Assembly: GCA_030386875.1 (NCBI GenBank)
Contig: CM059567.1
Location: forward strand, 52,684,020-52,748,019
DNA length: 64,000 nucleotides
Origin: Morinoia aosen
Taxonomy: Eukaryota; Arthropoda; Malacostraca; Amphipoda; Talitridae
Direction: 5' to 3'
This document shows positions 53,881 to 64,000 of this stretch, in pieces. The translations under genes were made by a program, and so were the position numbers. Each line of letters starts with the position of its first letter. Positions within the stretch are counted from its first letter, which is position 1. The notes under the pieces were generated by a model, which was given only the letters and a program-made list of their open reading frames with translations, ran no database searches and was not told the origin of the DNA.

Positions 53881-54130
53881 TGTTAAGCATTTTTGATGTT
53901 TGTTTGCTGGTGGTGATGAGGATTATTGGTGTTCTTGTGCTGCTGGTGATATGCCTATTCGGAGATACGAGCTGCTGGTGACTTGATTCATTGGTGTTAG
54001 TGCTGTCTTGATTTGCTTATAATGTGATTGTGTACTGCTAGTGTTGTGCATACTTGGTGCTTGTGTGCTTCTGGTGTTGAGTTTATTTATTGCTTCTGTG
54101 CTACTCATGCTATGCTGGTGCTGTTGTGTT

Positions 54131-57100
54131 GGTATGATAGACCGGTAATAGTGCTACGTTGGGATGATGTTCATATGCCACTAGTGTTTTGCTGGAAAGG
54201 TTTTTGAACGTTGCTGTTGTGGTGTTAGAATAGCTTACTTGCTGCTAAGTTGTACTTTTGCGTATTTTTGTGCTGCTGAAATACCACATTCATGAGTCAC
54301 AACACTTACGATTGTAAACTGATACTGACCAAAAAGATCTAGGGATATGAAGCTCGTATTAGAGGTAAAATTTCGCTTTATACTTGTCCTGCTCGCGTCT
54401 TATATTTGAATTTTGCACCAATGAATTTCTCATGCTAATCGTAGGCCACTATGTTTTATTTTTTGATCGCTACCAAGTTTCAATGTTAACTCTTCTGTTT
54501 ACGCAACTAACGCGAACCGTTTGCATGCTGCCGTTGCGAAGTGATCATCTTGGTCGTGCGTGTGCTGTGGTAACTGGGTGGTGCTCTGGGCAGTGAAAAT
54601 GGTAGCTTGAATAGTGAGTGGGGCTCATGTCTCTTTGATACAACGATGGCACAAGTTAAGGACAAATGACAGCAATAATGTGAGCGAGCGTAAATCATTG
54701 ACCTTTATTTTACAAAGTAAGTTGTTTCGTCCTTATTATGCTGAAGAGAGGTGCCGATGCGGCGCTAGAGGATGACTCGTATATGAACTCTATATATGAA
54801 AATGATGCAAATTTTTATTCTCTGTAACATCACACAAACGGGTTAAATGCAGAACGCCGAGCTTTGTTTTTTCGCTATTGCATGAAGGCTAATGAGTCTC
54901 TTGAAATTCATTTTGAAGCATGTATAGAGTTTGGCATTGGTGACCTCGACGCTGCTTAGATACCGATCTTATTTTACTTTTTCAGTTCGTAAATGAATTT
55001 CAAATTGAAAAAATAAATAAATTAGAGCAGCAATGGTCTCTTAATTCAAATATGTTCAATTGTTGGACCATTTTTATTCCGATTGGTTTTTGTATAAAAT
55101 TATTTTCATCGAGGTTCAAAATGTTGGTTCAGGGTTCAAGGCTGGAGGATCGGTCTTCTACGGCAACACACACAACCTCAGACTAGATCGACATCGGGTT
55201 GTTCCTTCATCCTAAATGAGAATATTGCGTTCGTTGGTTCAGTGAGACACGAGAGCAACAAATAAATAATAATAAATTAATGACGAAGTCGTGCCGATAT
55301 TTTCATACAATTCGTGCGTACGCTTCCTTAGCGTGTGAAGTATTGTACTGTACTTACGACGCGGTAATTGACTGTTTCGGTTCATTTCGATGGTGTTTAT
55401 TTTTGCTGCGCCTTTAGTATGCCTGTGCAAAGAAAATGAGATCTCAATAAACATCCTTCCTTGCTTTCAGTGTCACCACTGCTACTCTCAAAGTCAACAT
55501 TATTAAAATTATTTATTATTGTCAGATATTGAAAGGTAAATGTTGATGTTCTTCAATGTGAAAGAGAAACATCATTCATATTCATTGACACATGATTGGC
55601 ATAATATTAGATATCTGGAAATACTCAGCTACTCTACTCATTTGCAGCACGAATGAATCGTTCGTGCAAGTGTAGCTGACTCAATTAACTTTTGTATTAG
55701 TGATGTCGGTTTCTCCGGCAGCTCACCTCAGTTACATGGGCCTGTGATGGCAGAACTTGCGTGAAACTTACATTGACATGATGTCATTTGGTGTCGTGAG
55801 CCGTCAGCGTGTCTGATCAGTCGTCCTATGTGAAGTGGAAAGTTAATGGAGGTCATGTGACGCTATGGAGAAGCGGCTTGTCCATACGGGCTGGCTCCAG
55901 TGAAAGGACCCTGGTCCATGTGACGTGATACGTTGCCCACAAAGATTTTAATAACAAAATTTACTTAATGCCGTTACCGAAAAAAATCGGGACTTGTTTT
56001 TGGGGGTATAGTCTGCTTAAATGAAATGAGATGTTATTTTGAGTTTTTTCAAAGTTTTACTGTAAATTCGATGAAGAGAAAGTTCAACCAGCAGCTCTGT
56101 TTATATGAGGTTATTTCTAAAACTTTCGATTCAAGTTACTGCGTGGTGTATCTTTAAATAACTAAATGAGTCAATCAGTAGAAAGTGTGTAGTCTAAAGC
56201 AAATTCTTCCAAATTTTATTCGATTTCTACAAACCAAGTTTTAGTGCGCTAAGCGCTGTAGTTTTCTTAGCGTCACAGAAAATTTCTCTCGAAAATTCTG
56301 TCCGTCACAACCAATTAAATTCTCCAATAAATAATTGGGGATGAAAGTTTTGAAAAAACTCTGTCATTCTATCGAATCATATATTTTTTTATGGGTGTTG
56401 AAAGTAAAATTGAACTATTAGTGTTCAAATTTCTTACTAAAAACTCCCTGTACTGTAAATGACTTTTCGATTGCTTCATTATGTTTTTGTGTAGTTTATG
56501 GCAAATTTGTTGCTAGGGTTCAAAATTTAATATCCGTTGTACGGTGATTTTAATACCAATCGTGAACTGTTAAGCAACTGAAAACTACACTGTGAAAACA
56601 GGAAAATGCATTAGTTTAAGGATTAAAAGATTACAAAATGTGAAAGTTTAAATATAATTTCTAAAATTTTTGAGCAAAACACTACTCAGCGTCAGTAGAA
56701 ACTGCTAAAGAAAAAGACTTTATTTTACCTTAATTGGAGGAGTATACGTCTAATGACATTCAACTAAAATGTAAAGGTAACAATGGGTAAAATATGGTAA
56801 CAAAAGCGAAAATTTCCTAGAAGTATAGACAGAAAACACCTGGTAACAAATAAGTGCATACAGATTTTTAACAGAATGAAGAGATTGCACAAGAAACTGA
56901 TTATCAAACTTAGAATATTCAAAGGAACAAACGTATCGCGACTATTGGGAGTTGGCATTTTAACATAAATTAAAAAGCTTTCTGTCAACTTTAACTCGCC
57001 TGGGCGACACCGTCCTGAAACTTTAAAATCGACTTAGCTCACTGGACGATTACAGCTACTGATATGATCTGTAATACCACCACGTAGCGAATTTGTAACG

Positions 57101-58440
57101 GATCTGTATACTCAGTAATGCCCAATGTTGATTCTTCTCCATACAAAAGGTGACCGAACCCTAGCTGCACTGCATGGGAGCCATACGCTGCATTGCTGAG
57201 CGTCGTAGATGGTAGGTATCTGGTCCGTCACCTTGGATAGATTCTCTATGATGATACTACTGAAATAACTTTAGTATGTTATTGGGAGCAGTGCTTGATA
57301 GTGATCCTCAATACATTTTTTTTATTTTCATCATTAAGTTTGAAACTAGCACTGGGTGGACAAATGTGAATTTTTTTTATGAATATGAGACCCTACAGGA
57401 AAGCTTTAATTTGTTATATTAGGTTTCTTTTTCAGGATATTGCTTACGGTATTATAAAGGTATCCATTACATCGAAGAAAGAACTTTCGGAAATCTAACT
57501 TTTTTTAAAAATAAAACTAGTTCGAATATATTTTCTATTTTCTTGAAAATAAAGCACTTACCGAGCTAATTTTCAGGGTTAGTAAAAATGGTACTGTGGA
57601 GTTTGGGCCCGAAACTATTCACGGTAGAGCTTTTGTTATCGTACATACTGGTAAAGGAATAATTATAAATTTTCGTGTTGTTTATGTCAAACATTGATAA
57701 ACAATGTTTTTTTCTCGACGGGGTTTATGTAGGCTATTTTTACAGCAAGATAATTGAGGTAAAGCTATGTAAGTGCTTACGTTCTATAGTAGGAAGGTGT
57801 TCAGGGAATTAGCTCAGTGGTATGAAAAAATACAAGTAAAAGTGTTGAGCGTGAGGTTGTCTCTCATCTCACGAACAGTAATGTCGCAAGTCTATTCTAC
57901 AGAAACAAAAGAGATCATGTCAGTATCTGTGATCATCCTGTGCGTCATTCCGATTTCAAAGGTTAGCTCGGTGTAGGCCGGCAAGTTGAAGTTATCTGGG
58001 AGTATCTTGATGCGTCTTAAAATGCACTGCTCAGTAGTCGTGATTCGTCAGTACCTTTGAATACTTTGAGGTAGACCATCGGATTCCTTGGCAATCTCTT
58101 CATACTAGTTGAGATGTGTATAACATTTAGTTGTCATCAGACGTATCCTTTCCATAGTCTGTATTTTTAGGAAAGTCTCGATTTTTTCCTATTTATACAC
58201 ACACTTATATTTAGATTTTACCTGAATTTTACTATACGCTAGTTCTCTCACTTGATATGCAACAACTGTTTTTACTCTTTTGGTTGCTACTGAGGATTGG
58301 CAATGTGATGCTTGAAAGCTACACAGATAGAGCTTTTTTTTAAAAAGTTGCACCTAGCATGTTTTTTTTCGCGCTCTTACTTTAAAGGTTTTAATAAAAA
58401 TACTCTTTGCAGAGCATAAACTTGTTATTCAACTTTACGG
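54131..58440. other. AT-rich non-coding DNA, nothing recognised
   Basis: Both strands have only short frames with no recognisable domain. A TTAGCTCAGTGGTA at 57809 resembles a tRNA A box but no tRNA cloverleaf or B box follows. It probably forms part of the first intron of the putative gene at 52139. Confidence 0.45.
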
Positions 58441-58442
58441 TC

Positions 58443-58640
58443 CTTGATACTCGCGAGTCATAATTTTAAGTCGTTCACACATGCGAGTGGTAACTTTAAA
58501 GTCGTTAATATTTGCGAGTCTCAATTTTCCTCTCGTCGATACTTGCGAGTCGTAACTTTACGTAAGTCGTAAGTTGATCCTTGCTAGTCTTAATTTTACG
58601 GTGAGCGATACATGTACATGTGAGTCATGCGAGCGCTATC
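58443..58640. repeat. Degenerate ~40-bp tandem repeat
   Basis: Four to five degenerate units share GATAYTTGCGAGTC followed by GTAACTTTA. Divergence between units is high, so the array is old. Confidence 0.7.
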
Positions 58641-58929
58641 TGTCAGGTCGGAATTTCACTGAACTTCTATCAAGCGTATGAAATGTAAAGTTGTTTTATT
58701 AAAATGTACTAGCTGTGAGCGGCTATCTCTGTGTTTACCTTTTCTTGACGAAAGTTGTTCCCATTTTCTGACAGGCTCTGGTATTCATTTTACACGCTTT
58801 CTTCGATATGAAAAATTGCTTATTTAGTCGTGTTTAGACAAAACTATATTTTTTTACCCACTACAGTGCACTTCGGTGTTTCCTGAATTTTTGTATCTAT
58901 TACCGTTCTTTGGAGCAAAATATTGCTCT

Positions 58930-59045
58930 CAGTCTCTGCTCAGTATCTACTCAGTATCTGCTCAGTATCTGCTCAGTATCTGCTTAGTATCTGCTAAGTA
59001 TCTGCTGAGTATCTGCTAAGTATCTGCTCTGTATCTGCTCAGTAA
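58930..59045. repeat. 11-bp tandem repeat
   Basis: About ten units of CTCAGTATCTG with variants (CTTAG, CTAAG, CTGAG, CTCTG) at one position. It is a simple minisatellite with no coding role apparent. Confidence 0.9.
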
Positions 59046-59049
59046 AAAG

Positions 59050-61300
59050 ACGTCATGGCTACTCGACCTCTGAGCTCAGGAGCGCAGATGGCGGCCTGGA
59101 GAGGCAGGTCTTCTAACTGTCATAGACCAGTACGCGTTCCCGTAATGCTTTTTTGTTTCATCCACTCTGGTCGATGACGTGGGAATTTAAACTAGGCACT
59201 CGAGTCAGATCCTACATTGTTCTGCTTCTTCAAGACTCTTGTCTGCATTTTTGTACTTCGAGTCGTAGAATTTGGTTTCTTTTAGGACCTGGAGGAAGAT
59301 GTGTGTGTGAGCTAGAGATGATAAGGAATAATTCTTGGAGAACTTTTCATGCGCAGTTGTTACCGTTAGATTGTCTCTCGATGTGGTACTGCTGAGGCTT
59401 TTCAAACTGATAATTTTTTTAACCGCGAAAAAAAATTGGAATGAACTGCCGCGTTCGTGTTGGATGATGAGTAAACGCTAATCAGAGTTTTATTTCCTAT
59501 TCAGCAGTGGCAAATTTTCCCTATTTTCTTCGAATTATGGTTTACTGATAAAATAAGATTGCGCTAAATTGATGGGATGAAATTTAAATTCATATAAAGT
59601 CGGTTTGGTAAATAAAAAATAATGACAGTATTTTGCATCAAGAAAAGACATTAACCTCGTTCTTTAGCCTCCCTCGGAACAGCCAATGCGTTGAAGATGG
59701 TATACTCAGTATTTACAAAAATCCTTAGTTTTCGATTTACGAGTATTATTTCACTCTAAAAGACAAAAGCATTCCTAAAGCTCAATACCCGAATAAAAAA
59801 TAAGAGAAAGTATTATATCACCTTCAATATCTGATAAAATCCCTTGATAAGGGTCGTTTGGTTAAATCAGCATCAGCAATGTTGTGAATTGTGATTATAA
59901 TTATTTATAGTATTTGTTTCTAGTAATAATATGTTCATTTAATACATATCATTTATTCTATATACAATATTTATTTATGTATCTTACCAAATCATGGGAT
60001 TTCACGTACCCTCAAGGCTAGTACAAAAGTTTTAGTTAATAAATGATATTAGACCTGTGGTGCGCTAACCTGTTTAAGATCAGTTTATTTTAGAGCACAG
60101 GGAAAAGTCAGCACTGTTCTTGAATGCAAGTCTTTCACCCGCAGTTTTTTCTACGTCAACAAAAATACTTCAGAAGCAACCTAAGACGGTCAGACAAGAC
60201 GATCACCTTTCCGCACTTTTTTGCCTCACACCAGCAAACCTTGATATTGAACTGTTTTTCCAGATCATCTTCTTTTCAATGGTTTGGTCGTCAAACATCG
60301 AACCTCATTTCCGAATAAACGTGGTATCGTGGGCAAAACTTTGAAGCGAAAAAGTGTACCACGTTATTATTTTACAATTTACGAGTATTTTTATTTTCGT
60401 CATACAGTTCATTTATCATAATTGACATCTCTCGTTATATATGATTCATACTAATCATAGGCTTTGTAATAAGACAATCAGTTTTCACAGTACAAATAAG
60501 AAAGAATTACAGCGCTGGGAAGGTTATAATTGGCGAGCGGAGCTGCATGTTATAAAAATGATTTTGAAAGCTCGTGTTCATGTGGGACAACGGTCCCCGA
60601 CCGCATTCTTTGCTTGTTCGCTCAACATCAAATTTTCAATTCATTTCTTTTTGACTGTTCACGTGCTCTTCAGATCCCGCGTGGTTGTTTATCCAGATCC
60701 CTTGGGTAGTCCAACCTAGTTACCAAACTTATCACAGCGCGGGGGAGCCAATTTCTCTTTTGTCACTCGGGCTTCAGCTCCTGAGATTTTTTTTATTTGT
60801 CGGTCTTAGGTTGAAGATTTTTTAATCCGGCTTGAGCTCACTCATGCCAAATACAGACTTGGAGCCGCTGCTTGTTTTTGTGTTATCGCCATTGAAACCG
60901 GACTTGAGGCGGAAGCAAAATCTTTGTCTGAAAATGACCGGCTCTTGCCTGAATTGACAAAAACATGGGGAATGTGTACAAGAGGCCCAGTCTGTACAAC
61001 AAAGCCGGCGTACGGCTTCAGCTGTAAAATTTCTCAAGTTCAAAGTCCTTCATCAAATGAGTTTATGTTTCAGTGGAACTGTTTCAGTTTATGTTTCAAT
61101 TCTGCTGAAAAAGTTCACCTGCTATGTTCTGTATAAACGTTAATTCCATAGGAGTAACATGACGGTGTTTAGGCAACTTATTCTACATTCAAGACTTAAG
61201 CTCCAAACTCAAGAAAACTAGCTGCTTATTGTGTAAAGGAATTTCAATATATAAAGTACGTATTCGAGTTGTACCTTGACTGTTAATACAAGTTAAATGT
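59050..61300. other. Non-coding DNA, nothing recognised
   Basis: There are short open frames on both strands (the longest about 90 codons) but no domain, signal peptide or paired splice sites that I can support. Confidence 0.4.
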
Positions 61301-61308
61301 GTCTATAG

Positions 61309-61425
61309 AACCGCCGGAAGATGTGGGTTGTCTACTGCTGCAGCGCCTCGGTTCTGCCGAGGAGACATTGAGGATGCGAGTCGTAAGAGCTCCTTCTAAT
61401 TGGTCGACAGGCTCCAGTTACGAGT
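61309..61425 (+). CDS. Possible second exon of the secreted-protein gene (Reeler-like?)
   Basis: A CTATAG acceptor precedes 117 nt ending at a GTACGT donor; both boundaries are phase 1. Joined to the exon at 52139 it reads ...CNEITE-E-PPEDVGCLLLQRLGS and then RMRVVRAPSNWSTGSSYE. A Cys, a small hydrophobic strand, R-x-R-V and a W-S-T-G-S-S-Y-E turn resemble the start of a Reeler domain (F-spondin type: C, then LRV, then Y-P-G-x-Y-x-V). The similarity is short and the exon is otherwise unsupported. It could be chance. No later exon was found before the end of the window. Confidence 0.3.
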
Positions 61426-61429
61426 GTAC

Positions 61430-62715
61430 GTTGCCTTTCTATATTTCGCCGTTGAAAGTAAAACAAAAATTGGAAGTAACTGACCTTACGGGTAAATTTA
61501 AGAAGAATTTGTGGGAAAGAGGAAATGATGGCTCCAGCGTAAATGTGTAAATATTCAGTACTTTTAATGAACTTGATTTTAAAATTTATGCAGTTTTTAA
61601 TTTGAAGAGATGTGGATATGAGAAACAAGTTTCAAGTGTACACTGTGCACAGAAGCGATCCATTCTTCGTTAAAGTTGCTATGAGATTTTTGGAATGGAG
61701 CGTTGACGTCAGTTGTGAGTTATCATAGCAAGTCTCTGTTGCAATGAGAGCGTGCAGCTATTCTAGATCATAGCCAGCATCCCTTACGTAAATCTGGATC
61801 AACACCGTAGTATCGTGTTTTATTTCTTTTCTTTTGTTAAAAATTTAAATGCTTTCGGCTGAAGAAGAATCGAGTTATCAATACACGATCGTGTGGTTGA
61901 ATGTATTCAACAATATAGCTGATAACTGTCTATTGCGTACGCTATGCTACGATTTAGTTTAGTTTAGACATCGTCTGTAGAATGTTAATTAGTGTGTTAT
62001 GAGGGTCGATAATGCCATCAGCACTCACCTCCTCGGTTGCTAGGCGCTGTGAACTCTTTGTTTGCTTATCATTTGTGGGTCACTAACGTTTCGTTACGTT
62101 TATATTTACCTTGCGATTCAGTACTGCATTATGTTTCTTCGTCAGGCTTGGCGGTTGTAAGTCTTCCGTAGGTATATATGGCGTCACTCTTGTAGTGTCA
62201 TTCGCAGCTGACGCTGACGTTGGTGCTGGTTCATTATGTTCTGGCGCGTCCCTATCAAGTACGGGTGCACCCAAGTGGTGACCTCGTTTCTCACATGCCC
62301 TGGGAAAACGTACTTTTTGGCTATGAAATTCCCATGGTTATAAATCGAGTTTTATGAATGGATAATTTTTTTGGATCTTTATTGAATTCGAAACTTTCCG
62401 AAAGGTGCATTAATGCTATTAATTAACAGGTTTGATTTGAGAAGAACTTTCTCGAGAGCTTTCGAGCGCTACGTTGGTGCTCATTTTGGAATTGCAAGAG
62501 AGAGAACACGAATTCATTGCGCATAGATGCGAGTTAAGTTTTTGTAGAATTTTGGCGATAATGGAAACAACACTGCATAAGAATAACGCCAATGGCAGAA
62601 AATATTAACAAACACGGAATGCGTAGCAAAAACAATCGAAGAATGTAGAAAATATGAAAATTACAACTAGAATTTGCAGATTACACCACATACCTAAAAA
62701 TCTAACTTAAAATAC
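61430..62715. other. Non-coding DNA, nothing certain
   Basis: A minus-strand frame at 62083-62274 (63 codons, proline- and asparagine-rich) has no recognised family. The rest shows no structure I can name. Confidence 0.35.
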
Positions 62716-62724
62716 TTAAGGGTG

Positions 62725-62985
62725 CAGAGTGTCACGTCGGTTCTGAGTGGGCCTTTTAAAATGAATTAAAATACTTACGGCAGTCTTTAAATCAGCAGAG
62801 CTACACCGTACTGAGATTCTAAAATTGGTCTGACGATTTGTTAGATGCTCTCTGGACTTGCTGAGTGACGCCGTATTTAAATTTTAAAATTGGTCTGACG
62901 GTTTACAAGATGCTCTCTGCAGCCTTTAAATCGGCAGAGTCACACCGTGCTCAGATTCCACGATTGGTCTGACGATCACAGCCAT
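62725..62985. repeat. ~100-bp degenerate tandem repeat
   Basis: Three units share TTTAAATCRGCAGAG, a following CACCGT, and ATTGGTCTGACGAT at about 62787-62840, 62875-62905 and 62926-62978. No coding role is apparent. Confidence 0.75.
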
Positions 62986-64000
62986 GGGCGTGATCTCTGA
63001 TGTTACTGTAGAGTGGATTTGTGACGAGCCTGTGAGGGTGGGAGGACATGTTACGATATTCAGAAACGCGCGTGTGAACACGACAAAAAGTATCTCCACA
63101 ATACGTAGTTTCACACTGTCTATCACTGGCGCCAATTACATTCTATTGCTGAGCACCATCGATCGGGTCTGGTCCTTCATTGTAAATAAGCTTCCCATGA
63201 AGAGATAATTACAATTGAAGACTCTAATATCTAAATACGGGTGATTGTTGTTCATAGCCTTGCACAATCTTCTAGGAATAATAATATTGGCTTGAAACAA
63301 ACATAAAGGCATGGTAGATAAAAATCATTTTTTGTGGAAGCACGGAATTATTCAGGTCGGCAACGATGTGAGCTGTTACTATACCTCTTCAGGAAGCTAC
63401 AAACGAGGTCACAATGGCATCCACTGTGACAGATGAAACCCTCAGAGATGTCTTATTACTTGAATGGTAAATAATCGGAACACATATTGTAGGCTATGGA
63501 AAATAAAGCTTGTGAAGATGATTATACATGCCAGCTGTAGAAAAAGATCTCTAGAAAAATATTTCCCAGACTTTGTAACATTCTCATTTAAGAATAACAA
63601 ACTGCTTTTTTCGTAACTTCATGCGTAACTTATTTCGGAACGAAATCAGCACACATTGTCATTTTCCCCTAATCGACGGCAGCCATTTATCGATGGGAGT
63701 TGGTTTTTGCAAAGAGGCAAAATTTCAGCTGCTTTCCCTCCAAGTGATAACGCTCACAACAAGATCTGGTCTTTTTTAAGTGAATCTAAGGTTTTTGGGA
63801 CGTCAATGTATGACATACGAGTATCTCCTATGCATCATGGTAAAAATGTTAGGATCGTAGGGAAAGGTTTAGTGTTCCTGAGTACCGAGATATGTGCTTA
63901 TCAGAATCAGAAACGCTAATCAATCTACATACAAAGACATGATCTGCTCGTCATCGGAGAGGTTTTAGTGTGCGCATTGAGTTTCTTATTTTTTGTGTAG
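62986..64000. other. Window end, no gene recognised
   Basis: Plus-strand frames at 62984-63208 (74 codons) and 63656-63919 (87 codons) are the only notable ones. Neither shows a known domain, and neither joins in a supported way to the exon at 61309. Confidence 0.35.

Noticed and set aside
57809-57823. tRNA A-box-like sequence
   Set aside because: No acceptor stem, anticodon arm or B box can be built downstream.

Overview
This window is eukaryotic nuclear DNA from an arthropod, most likely an insect with a large, transposon-rich genome. Evidence: a short (CCTAA)n array, the arthropod TTAGG telomere unit, at 871-899; spliced genes with kilobase introns; Ty3/Gypsy of the CsRn1 type, BEL/Pao, Penelope-like, PIF/Harbinger, hAT, SINE and foldback elements; and no bacterial gene organisation. 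Apart from transposon proteins I find one confident host gene and one tentative one. The species cannot be named from the sequence.

1-33.6 kb is a nested transposon stack. A gag-only LTR element (900-3620) abuts a truncated LTR (3621-4940). A CsRn1-like Gypsy element on the minus strand spans 5122-31582. Its 3' LTR (5122-15357) was later hit by a 7.3-kb Harbinger element (5968-13244), which itself carries a SINE and a foldback element, and by a head-to-head Penelope-like element (13440-15295). Its integrase gene was split by a young BEL/Pao element (16452-26708) with two 2053-bp LTRs and a 5-bp target duplication. After subtracting the two insertions and their target duplications, the left LTR is 1088 bp. 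This equals the right LTR (1013 bp) plus the five extra 15-bp minisatellite units (22 versus 17) in the left copy. A related LTR in opposite orientation lies at 31997-33640.

33.6-37.7 kb is AT-rich DNA with a diverged long inverted repeat. One arm carries a 683-bp foldback element with a perfect 8-bp target duplication, and the other arm preserves the empty site.

37.8-46.9 kb holds the main gene: a CENP-T-like inner kinetochore protein in two coding exons (37786-37915 and 41792-46785; 1707 residues). A 2.0-kb hAT element sits in the intron. The N-terminus has the short TPRK motif region of CENP-T and the C-terminus has a CENP-T-type histone fold. The middle holds two very large arrays of a Ser-Pro-Arg-Arg-Ala-Ser peptide, about 43 nine-residue units and about 40 ten-residue units. 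Every unit merges a CDK-type site (S-P-x-R) with a basophilic-kinase site (R-R-x-S). The two arrays spell the same peptide with different synonymous codons. I regard this as the most notable biology in the window.

46.9-64 kb is mostly non-coding with several local tandem repeats. A signal-peptide exon (52139-52241) with a consensus splice donor and a phase-compatible exon at 61309-61425 may be the start of a secreted-protein gene, possibly Reeler-domain. Its putative first intron contains a 1-kb GT-rich minisatellite.
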